The notes under the pieces were generated by a model. That model saw only the letters and a program-made list of their open reading frames with translations, was not told the origin of the DNA and did not search any database. A DNA stretch of 64,000 bases from Lachnobacterium bovis DSM 14045 (lineage in GTDB: Bacteria > Bacillota > Clostridia > Lachnospirales > Lachnospiraceae): assembly GCF_900107245.1 (NCBI RefSeq), contig NZ_FNPG01000004.1, forward strand, positions 124,001 to 188,000, read 5' to 3'. Shown piece by piece: positions 24,522 to 34,750 of the stretch (position 1 is its first letter; every line of letters starts with the position of its first letter). The position numbers and the translations under genes were made by a program.

Positions 24522-26279
24522 ATGAATAAAAGGGGTAAAGTTTCATTAAAAGATACTATTCTTTTTCAAGTAGGTAGTTTGAATATTTTAATGCTTATAG
24601 CATTTATAATAGTTATGGTTCTCGTTGTGGGTGCAATGAACAAAACAACATCTACAAGCAAAGAAATGTTTCATTATGTTGTGAAACTAAATAATTGTGA
24701 GGCAAAATTAAAAAATGATTTGATGTCATTATATGATCAAACAACAGGATATGTTTTTGCTGATGCTCAAGAAACAAAAAGTGCTTTAGGGCCACAAATA
24801 GACACTGCCCAAAAAGACATACAAACGGATATAGATTCATTAAACAAAATATTTAAAAATACAAGTAATAAAAAGGTTATTACTCAATTAAAAGAAATAA
24901 AAATACAAAATACAAATTTAAATGAATTGATTAAACTATCAATGAAACAATCAGATGAAAATAAAAAAGATAGTGCATTTAAAACACTTCTGGATGAAGC
25001 CGAGATTCAAAAAGTGGCGATTTTACATTCTACTAAAGTTATAGATAATGCTATAAGTGATTCGGTTGAAGAGACAACGACAACCATGCAAAATCTATAT
25101 AATACTGGTATTAAAATGGCTTTATCAGGTATCGTAATTTTTATTATAATAATTATATTTAACTTTGTTAATTCATACATATCAATTATTAATAAGATTA
25201 CCAAAATATCTGGTGAAGTCGAAAATATAATTAAAAAGATTGATAATGAAGACGGCGATTTAACTTTACGAATTAATACAAATACAAAATCAGAATTAGT
25301 TTATATAAAAGATGGAATTAATTTGTTTATTGAAACATTGCAGAAAATAATGAAATCTGTAAAAGATGGGAGCATTGTATTGACTAAATCAGCAGAGGAA
25401 GTAAATACTCAAATAACTAATACCAATGATAATATAACAAGTACGTCTGCAGCATTAGAACAACTTTCGGCAAGTATGGAAACTGTGTCAGTAACAGTAG
25501 ATGTGATCAATGAAAAAGTATCAGATGTTAAACAAGCAGCAGATGACATTAGTTCTGAGGCAAGTAACGGAAATGATAAAGCTATGAATATAAAAGAAGA
25601 AGCAAATATTATTAAAACAAGCATTCAAAGCAAGAAAAATGAAACAACAAAAAATATGAATACTTTGAGTACTATTTTAAATGACTCCTTAAAGGATAGC
25701 GAAAAAGTAGGACAAATAAATGAATTAACAGATGTTATTTTAGATATAGCAGACCAAACAAATTTACTTTCTCTTAATGCTTCTATTGAAGCAGCACGAG
25801 CAGGTGAAGCTGGAAAAGGTTTTGCAGTAGTAGCATCTGAAATCAGTTCCCTTGCCGCTAACAGCAGAGATACGGCTAGTCGTATACAAAATATTAGTAC
25901 AGACGTAACAAATGCTGTATCTGCACTCGCTGTAAATGCTCAAAAAGTGCTAGAATTTATAAATACTACGGTATTAGCAGATTATGATCAATTTGTTGAA
26001 ACGGGCGAGAAATACGAGAATACAGCAATAATCATGACAGAAATGTTAAAAAAATTCAATGATAAAGCAGAAAACTTGGATATAATTATGACAGATATGT
26101 TGGATTCTATAGGAATGATTATAAGTACGATTCAAGAAAGTACAGAGGCAATAAATATGTCTGCTCAAAATTCAACAGAGATAGTAACTGGTATGCAGGA
26201 AATTTCTGAAGTAATTGAAGAAAATACCAGAGTTACACATGAACTTAGTGAGCAGACAAAAAAATTTACCATTTTATAA
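24522..26279 (+). CDS. Methyl-accepting chemotaxis protein
   Basis: 585 residues: TM1 (about 15-40), an extracellular helical sensor of about 150 residues, TM2 (about 190-215), a HAMP-like linker ([20 protein letters not shown]), then a long signalling coiled coil with the conserved tip [20 protein letters not shown]. The preceding gene encodes a sugar-binding lipoprotein, suggesting binding-protein-mediated sensing. It converges with the LacI gene, with one base between the stop codons. Confidence 0.92.
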   Translation: MNKRGKVSLKDTILFQVGSLNILMLIAFIIVMVLVVGAMNKTTSTSKEMFHYVVKLNNCEAKLKNDLMSLYDQTTGYVFADAQETKSALGPQIDTAQKDIQTDIDSLNKIFKNTSNKKVITQLKEIKIQNTNLNELIKLSMKQSDENKKDSAFKTLLDEAEIQKVAILHSTKVIDNAISDSVEETTTTMQNLYNTGIKMALSGIVIFIIIIIFNFVNSYISIINKITKISGEVENIIKKIDNEDGDLTLRINTNTKSELVYIKDGINLFIETLQKIMKSVKDGSIVLTKSAEEVNTQITNTNDNITSTSAALEQLSASMETVSVTVDVINEKVSDVKQAADDISSEASNGNDKAMNIKEEANIIKTSIQSKKNETTKNMNTLSTILNDSLKDSEKVGQINELTDVILDIADQTNLLSLNASIEAARAGEAGKGFAVVASEISSLAANSRDTASRIQNISTDVTNAVSALAVNAQKVLEFINTTVLADYDQFVETGEKYENTAIIMTEMLKKFNDKAENLDIIMTDMLDSIGMIISTIQESTEAINMSAQNSTEIVTGMQEISEVIEENTRVTHELSEQTKKFTIL

Positions 26280-26280
26280 T

Positions 26281-27297
26281 TTATAAGTGTTTACAGCTGC
26301 TTCTTTCAATTAATTGATGAGGCACAATTATCTTTGAATTCTTTTGAAGCGGGTTCTCTATGTGGCTAATTAGCTGAGAAGCCGCTTCAATTCCTAGTTG
26401 TTTAGAATTAATGTCAATTGATGTAAGTGGAGGCGAAGAAAAAACAGCTAATGGTGAATTGTTAAATGATACAATTGATAAATCATTTGGTACGCTCAAC
26501 CCACATGCTAATGCCGCCTTTTTCATTAACATTGCATATGTATCATTACAAGCAATCAAAGCAGTTGGCGGATTGCTCCCATTTAATAACTTTTGAATTT
26601 TGTCATTAATAAATTGATCACTTAAATCATAATTTATAATATAATTTGGATTAATATCAATACCATGTTCCGCTAATGATAAAAAATAACCTGATTTACG
26701 ATCATTTGAATACATAAGATTATTACCAGCACCTATATATGCAATCTTTGTATGTCCTAAGTTAATCAAATAATTTGTTCCTTGTCTAGCTGCCATAATA
26801 TTATCATTATCAATGTAAAAAATAGAATCATCATCATTTTCCGGTTTACCAATCATAGTAAATGGCATATCATGATTTTTTAAATATTTAATGATTTTAT
26901 TCTGAGAAATCGAATATGGAAAAATAATTCCATCCAAAGCATCATAAGATCTTAGTCTTCTAATTTCAGTAATTATGTCATCTGCTTCTGGATAAGAAAT
27001 AATTATAGTACTGTATCCCTTTTTGCTACAATAATTATTAATGCCCAAAATTGCATTAATAATAAAAGTATTAGTATCATTTAATTCAATTTCTGAATTA
27101 ATGATTATCCCTATAGTTTTAAGAAAACTTCTTTTTTTGTTTTTAAAATTTTTTCCACCATAACCAAGTTGTTCTATTGCATTTCTAACTTTATTTTTTG
27201 TTTTGATGCTTATAGCTGGATTATCAGCGATTACACGAGAAACTGTAGAAGGAGATACCCCAGCTAATTTCGCAACATCTGTAATAGTAACGTTCAT
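26281..27297 (-). CDS. LacI-family repressor of the divergent PTS operon (MalR-like)
   Basis: 338 residues. The N-terminal LacI helix-turn-helix TITDVAKLAGVSPSTVSRVI is followed by a hinge helix and a periplasmic-binding-like effector domain with ACNDTYAMLM and LSIVSFNNSPLAVFSSPPLT. It is divergent from the PTS/MalQ operon, and the shared upstream region contains two matching inverted repeats. It therefore most likely represses that operon and responds to a maltose-type sugar or sugar phosphate. Confidence 0.9.
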   Translation of the reverse strand: MNVTITDVAKLAGVSPSTVSRVIADNPAISIKTKNKVRNAIEQLGYGGKNFKNKKRSFLKTIGIIINSEIELNDTNTFIINAILGINNYCSKKGYSTIIISYPEADDIITEIRRLRSYDALDGIIFPYSISQNKIIKYLKNHDMPFTMIGKPENDDDSIFYIDNDNIMAARQGTNYLINLGHTKIAYIGAGNNLMYSNDRKSGYFLSLAEHGIDINPNYIINYDLSDQFINDKIQKLLNGSNPPTALIACNDTYAMLMKKAALACGLSVPNDLSIVSFNNSPLAVFSSPPLTSIDINSKQLGIEAASQLISHIENPLQKNSKIIVPHQLIERSSCKHL

Positions 27298-27397
27298 ATT
27301 TTTTTACCTTTACCTTTTTCCTTTATATTAATTTTATATTGCAAGTATAGTTTAATTATTTTTTTGAGTCAATAGAAAGAAAAAAAGATATGAAAAA

Positions 27398-27415
27398 TTT
27401 GCACTATTATGCAAA
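27398..27415. promoter_or_regulatory. Candidate LacI-family operator 1
   Basis: Perfect inverted repeat TTTGCA-N6-TGCAAA. The same design recurs 56 bp downstream. Confidence 0.5.
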
Positions 27416-27453
27416 AACTATGCAAAACAATATGCATTATTTACAAAAACTTT

Positions 27454-27471
27454 TTTGCATAATTGTGTAAA
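27454..27471. promoter_or_regulatory. Candidate LacI-family operator 2
   Basis: TTTGCA-N6-TGTAAA, one mismatch from operator 1. A further ATGCA-N8-TGCAT repeat lies between them at 27420-27437. Confidence 0.45.
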
Positions 27472-27577
27472 AAAGAGAAAAGCGAAAACATTCGAAAAAT
27501 GCCTTGAAAATGCTTTTTCTATGCGTTATATTAATGTCGTCGAAGGAAATATAACAATAAAAAAGGAGGAAGGCAAA

Positions 27578-29767
27578 ATGGCAAAACTTGATATTGTTTC
27601 TCCAATTAAAGGAAATGCAATACCCCTTAATGAGGTGCCAGATGACGTGTTTTCACAAAAAATCTTAGGTGATGGAATTGCAATTGAACCAGTGGATGGA
27701 AATATTTATAGTCCAGTTGATGGCGTTATTGTGACAATTCCAGAAAGTTTACACGCTTACGGAATCAAAACAAAAGAAGAGGTTGAAGTAATCGTTCACT
27801 TTGGTCTTGATACAGTTTCATTAAAAGGGGAAGGTTTTTCACCAAAGGTCAAAGTAGGAGACGAAGTAAAAAAAGGAGACCTATTATGTGAGGCTGATGT
27901 AGATTTAATAAAATCTAAAAACTTAAAATTAGTTTCACCTGTTATCATTTGTGGAGGAGCAAAATTAGAAACATTAACAACTTCAAATGGTGAAGTTAAT
28001 GTTGGCGATAAAATCCTTTCAATTGAGCCTGAAAATTCAGTTGAAAAGAATGCAAATACTGATGCAAATAATTCTACAAAAAAGAAAAAAACAAAGAAAG
28101 CATCAAAATTTAATTTTGAGTTTTTACAAAAACTTGGAAAAGCATTAATGACTGTTATTGCAGTTATGCCTGCAGCAGGTTTAATGATTAGTTTAGGTAA
28201 CGTTATTACAATGTTTGCACCAGCTAGTGGAGCAGTACATTCAATTATGACTGTGACGGGCTCTACAATGGCTGATATTGGTTGGGCAGTTATTAATAAC
28301 TTACATTTATTGTTTGCAGCAGCTATCGGTGGTTCATGGGCAAAAGAAAGAGCCGGTGGTGCATTTGCAGCAATCTTATCATTCTGTTTGATTAATGCCA
28401 TCACAGGTGTTGTTTTCGGAGTACAAACAGACATGTTAACAAATGACAGTGCAACAGTTACAACAATATTTGGAAAGAGTATTTTAGTAAAAGATTACTT
28501 TATTAACGTATTAGGAAAACCTGCATTAAATATGGGTGTATTTGTTGGTATTATAGCAGGTTTTGTTGGTGCAACAGCATACAACCGTTTCTATAACTTT
28601 AGAAAACTTCCTGATGCATTATCATTCTTTAATGGTAAACGTTTTGTTCCATTAATGGTAATTGTTTATTCTTCAGCAACAGCTTTATTTATGAGTATTG
28701 TTTGGCCATTAGTTCAATCTGGAATTAATTCATTTGGTTACTGGATTGCAAACTCTCAGAAGAGCTCACCAATACTTGCTCCATTTATTTATGGTACATT
28801 AGAGCGTTTGCTTTTACCATTTGGTTTACATCATATGCTTACTATTCCAATGAATTATACTCAATTCGGTGGTATCTATCATCAATTAACAGGTAGTGGT
28901 GCTGGAAAAGTTGTATATGGACAAGATCCTCTATGGTTAGCTTGGGTTACAGATTTAATTAATTTGAAAAATGCAGGCAGAACAGCTGAATATCAACATT
29001 TACTTACAACAGTAACTCCAGCAAGATTTAAAGTAGGTCAGATGATTGGAGCTACAGGTTTATTAATTGGTATCGCAGTTGCAATGTACAAACATGTTGA
29101 TTCTGATAAAAAGAAAAGATATCGTTCTATGTTTGTTTCAGTAATTGCTGCTGTATTATTAACAGGCGTAACAGAACCAATTGAATTCATGTTTATGTTC
29201 TGTGCTCTACCATTATATCTTGTATATGCTGTATTACAAGGTTGTGCATTTGCTTTAGCTGGTATAATCCACTTAAGATTACATTCATTTGGAAATATTG
29301 AGTTCTTAACTAGAGTTCCAATGGCAGTAAATGCAGGTTTAGCATTTGATATTTTGAATTTTGTAATTTGTGTTGTGGCATTCTTCGCAATCGGATTTGT
29401 TGTAGCAAATTATATGATTCCAAAATTTGGTTTTGCTACACCAGGTAGATTAGGAAATTATGAAAAAGATTTACTTGAGCCATCACAGGAAAAAGGTACA
29501 TCTAATTTAGAGGGAGTTCCAGTTGCAAACGGACAGGCTGCAAAAATAATCGAATTATTAGGCGGACGCGACAATATTGATTTTGTTGATGCATGTATGA
29601 CTCGTTTAAGAGTAACCGTTTATGACGCATCTAAAGTTGCTTCTGCTGAGAAATGGAAAGAAGAGGGCGCTTTAGGATTAGTTGTAAAAGATAACGGAAT
29701 ACAAGCAATATATGGTCCAAAAGCAGATGTTATCAAATCAGACATAAATGATATTTTAACAGCCTAA
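27578..29767 (+). CDS. PTS transporter, IIA-IIC-IIB fusion (glucose/maltose/alpha-glucoside family)
   Basis: 729 residues. Order: IIA (1-160, phosphorylated His H74 in VIVHFGLDTVSLKG), a Lys-rich linker, IIC membrane domain (about 180-620, with TEPIEFMFMFCALPLYLVYA), then IIB (about 645-729, phosphocysteine C673 in DACMTRLRV). It takes up and phosphorylates a hexose or alpha-glucoside. With MalQ and a MalR-like repressor beside it, maltose or another alpha-glucoside is likely. The ATG at 27578 was chosen for the AAAAGGAGGA site 8 nt upstream and the usual IIA start; the open frame further upstream is leader. Confidence 0.92.
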   Translation: MAKLDIVSPIKGNAIPLNEVPDDVFSQKILGDGIAIEPVDGNIYSPVDGVIVTIPESLHAYGIKTKEEVEVIVHFGLDTVSLKGEGFSPKVKVGDEVKKGDLLCEADVDLIKSKNLKLVSPVIICGGAKLETLTTSNGEVNVGDKILSIEPENSVEKNANTDANNSTKKKKTKKASKFNFEFLQKLGKALMTVIAVMPAAGLMISLGNVITMFAPASGAVHSIMTVTGSTMADIGWAVINNLHLLFAAAIGGSWAKERAGGAFAAILSFCLINAITGVVFGVQTDMLTNDSATVTTIFGKSILVKDYFINVLGKPALNMGVFVGIIAGFVGATAYNRFYNFRKLPDALSFFNGKRFVPLMVIVYSSATALFMSIVWPLVQSGINSFGYWIANSQKSSPILAPFIYGTLERLLLPFGLHHMLTIPMNYTQFGGIYHQLTGSGAGKVVYGQDPLWLAWVTDLINLKNAGRTAEYQHLLTTVTPARFKVGQMIGATGLLIGIAVAMYKHVDSDKKKRYRSMFVSVIAAVLLTGVTEPIEFMFMFCALPLYLVYAVLQGCAFALAGIIHLRLHSFGNIEFLTRVPMAVNAGLAFDILNFVICVVAFFAIGFVVANYMIPKFGFATPGRLGNYEKDLLEPSQEKGTSNLEGVPVANGQAAKIIELLGGRDNIDFVDACMTRLRVTVYDASKVASAEKWKEEGALGLVVKDNGIQAIYGPKADVIKSDINDILTA

Positions 29768-29940
29768 TACTAACACGCGAAATTATTTAACATTTTTAAA
29801 AAGTAATAAAAACACATAAAACATATAAAACCTTAATTGTATGAAAATCAACGATTAAAGATAAACAGTAGCTAATAAAACAGACACAAATAGAACATAA
29901 CAACTTGTAACAACAATTAAAACATATAAGCCTATATTTT

Positions 29941-29979
29941 CCTAAATCACGTAATGTTATATATGTTACGTGGTTTAGG
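29941..29979 (+). other. Stem-loop between the PTS and phosphatase-like genes
   Basis: CCTAAATCACGTAA and TTACGTGGTTTAGG form a 14-bp stem with one wobble and an 11-nt loop. No T-tract follows, so it is more likely an mRNA-processing or stability element than a strong terminator. Confidence 0.5.
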
Positions 29980-30024
29980 TGAAAATATTTATATTTTGTA
30001 TAAAGAAGTGTGAGGAATAGCGTT

Positions 30025-30876
30025 ATGAGATTATTGACATTAAATATTAATAGTCATAGCAGTAAACATGAAAAAGAAGAATATAAAAGAATTATACATG
30101 AATTTGCAGATTACGTTGCAGATGAAGATATAGAATTATTTGCCATTCAAGAATGCAGTCAAACTCATAATGAAGATGTTGTAGATGAAAAAAAACTAAA
30201 AAATTTTGTTGCGTCAGATAACCAGGTTCCCATAAAAAAAGACAATTGTGCGTACTGTATAGATAAAATACTAAAGGAAAAAGGATTAGAGTATGAGTGG
30301 ACTTGGACTGGTGCTAAGTTTGGTTATGATATTTATGATGAAGGCTTAGCAATTTTTTTTAAAGGCAAGATAAAACAGGCAAATGCCTTTTATTTTTCAA
30401 AATCCCATAATTATAACAATTGGAAATCACGTAAAGCGCTATGTGTAAAATGTGTAGCAGATAACAAAAATTTTATATTCTATAATTTACATATGGGATG
30501 GTGGAATGATCAGGATGAGCCATTTGATAAACAATTTGATTTTTTGCAGGAATACTTTAAAAATCATAATAAAGATGTTGATAATGTATTCTTATTAGGT
30601 GATTTTAACTCTCCAGCCAATGAAAAAAATGGTGGCTATGATTATGTAAAAAACTTTGGATGGAAAGACACTTATGAACTAGCTCAAAAAAAAGATAATG
30701 GTTTGAGTGTTTTAGAAGAAATTGACGGATGGAGAGATAATGAAGTAGATGGTATGCGTATTGATTATATCTGGTCTTTAAAGGAAATTACTGTTACCAA
30801 AAGTGAAATTGTTTTCAATAATATTAATAAGCCAAAGATTTCAGATCATTGTGGCGTAAAAATAGAAATACAGTAA
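30025..30876 (+). CDS. Endonuclease/exonuclease/phosphatase-family protein
   Basis: 283 residues. EEP-fold motifs: MRLLTLNINSHS (Asn), FAIQECSQ (metal Glu), NLHMGWWND (His), LLGDFNSPAN (Asp/Asn) and a terminal SDHCGVKIE (Asp-His). These enzymes cut phosphoester bonds in nucleic acids, lipids or small molecules. Its place inside a sugar-uptake operon makes a sugar-phosphate or lipid substrate conceivable, but nothing in the sequence proves it. The ATG at 30025 behind GAGGA was preferred to the GTG at 30010. Confidence 0.85.
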   Translation: MRLLTLNINSHSSKHEKEEYKRIIHEFADYVADEDIELFAIQECSQTHNEDVVDEKKLKNFVASDNQVPIKKDNCAYCIDKILKEKGLEYEWTWTGAKFGYDIYDEGLAIFFKGKIKQANAFYFSKSHNYNNWKSRKALCVKCVADNKNFIFYNLHMGWWNDQDEPFDKQFDFLQEYFKNHNKDVDNVFLLGDFNSPANEKNGGYDYVKNFGWKDTYELAQKKDNGLSVLEEIDGWRDNEVDGMRIDYIWSLKEITVTKSEIVFNNINKPKISDHCGVKIEIQ

Positions 30877-30941
30877 ATATAACTAATTATAATATAAAAA
30901 TAAATTAAGGAAATATTATTTAGAATAAAGGAGATGGAAAA

Positions 30942-32441
30942 ATGAGAGCAAATGGAATACTACTATCAATAAGCAGTTTACCTTCGAAATATGGAATAGG
31001 ATGTTTTTCTAAGGAAGCTTATGATTTTATAGATAAATTAAAAGAAGCAGGCCAGCATTACTGGCAAATTTTACCACTTGGACCTGTAAGCTATGGAGAT
31101 TCTCCATATCAGTCTTTTTCTACTTTTGCAGGCAATCCATACTATATTGATTTAGAAACATTAATTGATTATGGTTGGTTAAAAAAAGAAGATGTAGATG
31201 CAGTAGATTTTGGAGTTAATAATCGTTTTGTTGACTATGAAAAACAATACTTTCAACGATATAAATTATTACGCAAAGCATATAACCGAAGTGCAATTGA
31301 ATTAAATTATAAATTTATTGAATTCATAGAAAAAGAAAAAGAATGGCTCGATGATTATGCATTGTTCATGACATTAAAAGAAGTGAATAATGGAAAACAA
31401 TGGAGCTTATGGGAAGAAGGATTAAGAAACCGTAACGATGAAAGTATAAAGAAAGCAAAAGAACAATACAAAGACGAAATTTTGTTTCAGAAATTTTTAC
31501 AATTTGAATTTTACAGACAATGGAAAAAGCTAAAATCATATGCCAATAAAAACAACGTAGAAATAATTGGTGACATTCCAATATATGTATCTTACGATAG
31601 CTCAGATGCATGGGCAAATAAAGAACTATTTTGTTTTGACAAAAATGGAATTCCAACAGCTGTAGCAGGATGCCCACCAGATGGATTTTCAGCAACAGGA
31701 CAGTTATGGGGAAATCCTTTGTATGATTGGGATTATCATAAAAAACAAAATTATGAATGGTGGCTCAAAAGAATAGAAGCATGTTTAAAGCTTTATGATG
31801 TAATAAGAATAGATCATTTTAGAGGATTTGATGAGTACTATACCATTCCATATGGAAATAAAGACGCAGTAGATGGAAAATGGGTAAAAGGACCTAATAT
31901 GAGTTTATTTAACGCAATAAATGCTAAGTATCCTAATATCAGAATAATAGCAGAAGATTTAGGTTACGTTACTGATTCTGTGAGAAAACTTGTAAATGAT
32001 AGCGGCTTTCCGGGAATGAAAGTATTGGAATTTGCTTTTGATAAGCGTGATTCTGGTTCAACGTCAGATTATTTACCTTTTAATTACACAAATAACTCTG
32101 TAGTTTATACAGGAACACATGATAATGAAACAATAGTGGGATGGTTTAATGAAAGCCTTGATGATGAAGAAAAGGATATTGTACGTAATTTTTTAGGTGA
32201 TTACACAACTGATGATAAAGAAATTAATAAACCTCTAATTAGACTTGCTATGTCAAGTGTAAGCGATACATGTATTATTCCAATGCAGGATATTTTAGGT
32301 TACGGAAATGTTGCAAGAATGAATACTCCATCAACAACAGGCGAAAATTGGAAGTGGAGATTACTAGAAAACGAATTCGATAAAGACCTAATTAAATGGA
32401 TGTTTAATTTAACCAAAACATATGGTAGAATTGTATTATAA
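30942..32441 (+). CDS. malQ: 4-alpha-glucanotransferase (amylomaltase)
   Basis: 499 residues, full length for GH77. It starts RANGILLSISSLPSKYGIG as typical. Nucleophile D291 (RIDHFRGFDEY), acid/base E338 (IIAEDLG) and stabiliser D394 (GTHDNE) are all present. It rearranges maltodextrins in the cytoplasm by moving alpha-1,4-glucan segments, working with maltose uptake. A strong AAAGGAG site lies before the ATG. Position in the operon supports maltodextrin use. Confidence 0.96.
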   Translation: MRANGILLSISSLPSKYGIGCFSKEAYDFIDKLKEAGQHYWQILPLGPVSYGDSPYQSFSTFAGNPYYIDLETLIDYGWLKKEDVDAVDFGVNNRFVDYEKQYFQRYKLLRKAYNRSAIELNYKFIEFIEKEKEWLDDYALFMTLKEVNNGKQWSLWEEGLRNRNDESIKKAKEQYKDEILFQKFLQFEFYRQWKKLKSYANKNNVEIIGDIPIYVSYDSSDAWANKELFCFDKNGIPTAVAGCPPDGFSATGQLWGNPLYDWDYHKKQNYEWWLKRIEACLKLYDVIRIDHFRGFDEYYTIPYGNKDAVDGKWVKGPNMSLFNAINAKYPNIRIIAEDLGYVTDSVRKLVNDSGFPGMKVLEFAFDKRDSGSTSDYLPFNYTNNSVVYTGTHDNETIVGWFNESLDDEEKDIVRNFLGDYTTDDKEINKPLIRLAMSSVSDTCIIPMQDILGYGNVARMNTPSTTGENWKWRLLENEFDKDLIKWMFNLTKTYGRIVL

Positions 32442-32467
32442 AAATATTTTACATATGGGGTGAAGAT

Positions 32468-33463
32468 ATGAATTTAGGTATTATTGGAACAGGTAAAATA
32501 GTTGAAGAAGCATTGTTTGCCATTCACGACATGGATGGTATTAATTTAAATGCAATCTTCGCAAGGCCACATAGTTTGCAAAAAGGAGAAAACTTAGCAA
32601 AAAAATACGCAATTAAAACGGTTTATACCGATTATGACCAGTTACTTGATGAATCCCAAGTTGACACGGTATATATTGGTTTGATTAATAATGTTCATTA
32701 TGAATATGCTAAAAAGGCTTTACAAAAAAACAAACATGTAATTTTGGAGAAACCTTTTACTGTATCATATGAGCAGGCGTATGATTTAGTTGAATTGGCC
32801 AGAGAAAAAAATTTATTTATTTTAGAGGCGATTACAATTCTTCACAGCAACATTTTTGATGAAATGAGAAAAAATTTATCAAAATTAGGACCAATTAAAG
32901 CAGTATTATGTAATTATTCACAGTATTCTAGCAGATACGATAATTACTTGAACAAAATAGTCGATCCTGTATTTGATCCTGATTTAAACGGTGGAGCTTT
33001 ATTAGATATTAACATCTACAATATTCATTATTGCGTAGGATTATTTGGAAAGCCAAAATCTTCTACCTATTATGCAAATCGTGGTTTTAACGGTATTGAT
33101 ACATCTGGAACGCTAATTCTTGAATATGATGGTTTTACAGCCGTGTGTACAGGTGCTAAAGATTCAGATAGCCCATGTTTTGTCAGTATCCAGGGTGAAA
33201 AGGGATATATGTATATATCGGGAAAACCAAATATTCCTCAAAAATTAACTATAGTTTCTGTAGATAATGATGGTAGCCTTCAAAAAGATGCAGCAGGTGC
33301 CCTTCAAAGAGCAACAAATACTATTGAAATTGATTCATCAACATCTCAACATAGAATGGTCGATGAATTTAAGGATTTTGTAGATATTATTGATAATAAT
33401 AAAGTTGATGATGCTATGAAATATATGAATGAAACGTTAGAGGTAATGAAAACAATTGCCTAA
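32468..33463 (+). CDS. Gfo/Idh/MocA-family oxidoreductase
   Basis: 331 residues. The Rossmann start LGIIGTGKIVEEAL and the EKP motif (VILEKPFTVSYEQA) with a Gfo/Idh C-terminal domain (GGALLDINIYNIHYCVGLFG) identify an NAD(P)-dependent sugar or polyol dehydrogenase-type enzyme. It is the last gene of the PTS operon, 26 bp after malQ behind GGGGTGA. The substrate cannot be read from the sequence. Confidence 0.9.
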   Translation: MNLGIIGTGKIVEEALFAIHDMDGINLNAIFARPHSLQKGENLAKKYAIKTVYTDYDQLLDESQVDTVYIGLINNVHYEYAKKALQKNKHVILEKPFTVSYEQAYDLVELAREKNLFILEAITILHSNIFDEMRKNLSKLGPIKAVLCNYSQYSSRYDNYLNKIVDPVFDPDLNGGALLDINIYNIHYCVGLFGKPKSSTYYANRGFNGIDTSGTLILEYDGFTAVCTGAKDSDSPCFVSIQGEKGYMYISGKPNIPQKLTIVSVDNDGSLQKDAAGALQRATNTIEIDSSTSQHRMVDEFKDFVDIIDNNKVDDAMKYMNETLEVMKTIA

Positions 33464-33556
33464 AACTTTATAAATAAAACAAAATAAAAATATATAAATC
33501 AGATGTAAATATATAAAACAACTAAATATGTGAAAAATCATAAATGTACAAAAAGA

Positions 33557-33610
33557 AAGCACCTAGAGTCTATAATGCAAACGCATATTACAGATCTAGT
33601 TGCTTTTTTC
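33557..33610 (+). terminator. Terminator ending the PTS operon
   Basis: AAGCA-CTAGA pairs with TCTAG-TGCTT with an inner TAATGC/GCAT stem, followed by T6. Confidence 0.75.
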
Positions 33611-33697
33611 TTTTCATTTTCTTATTTTTTCTCTTTTTCACATTTAGGTGTATACATAAAACTTTTACAAACATATTCATTTGTTTATAGCAATAAA

Positions 33698-34750
33698 CTA
33701 ATCTTCACGACGTAAATGCACAAATTTTGCGGCCATTTTTCGTCTATCCTCATCAATTGCAGCGTAATGACGTCGAGTTGTATTAACATCTTGATGACCT
33801 AAAACATCTGCAACTAAGTATATATCACCAGTTTCTCTATATAGATTAGTACCATACGTACTACGCAATTTATGAGGTGTAATATTTTTTACACTTGTCA
33901 CAAGACGTGAATATTTTTTTACAAGATTTTCTACAGCACGGACGCTAATTCTCCTGTTTTGTAAAGAAAGAAACAGTGCATCTTTGCTACCTTCCTGTGG
34001 TTCAATCATTCTTCGCTCTTCAAGATAATTATCAATTGCCTCTCGTACTTCATCACCGAAATAAACCATTACTTCAGTTCCACCTTTACGATGAATTTTT
34101 ATTCCGTTATTTTTAAAATCAATATCTGTAATATCAAGTCCTACACATTCAGAAACACGAATTCCCGTACCTAATAGTAATATTAAAATTGCAAAATCAC
34201 GCACCTTAGTACGCTCATGATATTTTTGTTGACGATCCGTTAATTTGGCTCCACTTTCTGTTTCATCTAGCAATTGAACAACTTCATCAACATCTAATCT
34301 TACAATATTTTTGTCATGAATCTTTGGCATAGAAACTTTTACAGTTGGATTTTTATCAATCATATCTTTTTTAAAAAAATACTTATAAAAAGAACGAAGA
34401 GCAGCTAATTTACGCTTTATACCACGAGAATCATTAGTATGTGTCACTCCATCCTTCGTATAATATTTAAGATAGTTTAAATATGCTTCGACTTCTAATG
34501 GCGTAATATCATCTAAAAGCGAAATTGGATAATCTTGTATTTTCATTTCCATAAAACGTGGAACATTCTCATGCAGATAATCAAAAAAACATCCTAAATC
34601 ATATGCATATGCAATACGCGTTCTTGATGATGTCGTTGGTTCGATTCCAATAAAGAATTGTTTACTGTATCTAGGCAAATTGCTAATAAGTTCACGTAAT
34701 TTTATTTCATTTTTTATGTTAATATCTTCATAGTAAGCTCTGTCTGACAT
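33698..34750 (-). CDS. xerS: Tyrosine recombinase, XerS-like
   Basis: 350 residues: an N-terminal SAM-like core-binding domain, then the catalytic domain with the Arg in GTGIRVSECVGLD and the HxxR/H/Y set in HKLRSTYGTNLYRETGDIYL and VADVLGHQDVNTTRRHYA. The LYRETGDIYLVADVLGH stretch matches, from memory, streptococcal XerS, the single recombinase that resolves chromosome dimers at a dif site lying next to its gene. An AT-rich inverted repeat lies 50-70 bp upstream. A general integrase is the alternative, but no phage or ICE genes are near. Confidence 0.75.
   Translation of the reverse strand: MSDRAYYEDINIKNEIKLRELISNLPRYSKQFFIGIEPTTSSRTRIAYAYDLGCFFDYLHENVPRFMEMKIQDYPISLLDDITPLEVEAYLNYLKYYTKDGVTHTNDSRGIKRKLAALRSFYKYFFKKDMIDKNPTVKVSMPKIHDKNIVRLDVDEVVQLLDETESGAKLTDRQQKYHERTKVRDFAILILLLGTGIRVSECVGLDITDIDFKNNGIKIHRKGGTEVMVYFGDEVREAIDNYLEERRMIEPQEGSKDALFLSLQNRRISVRAVENLVKKYSRLVTSVKNITPHKLRSTYGTNLYRETGDIYLVADVLGHQDVNTTRRHYAAIDEDRRKMAAKFVHLRRED

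Noticed and set aside
33530-33715. 61-codon plus-strand frame between the PTS operon and the xerS-like gene
   Set aside because: It spans the operon terminator, is Phe/Ser-rich from a T-tract and has no convincing start.
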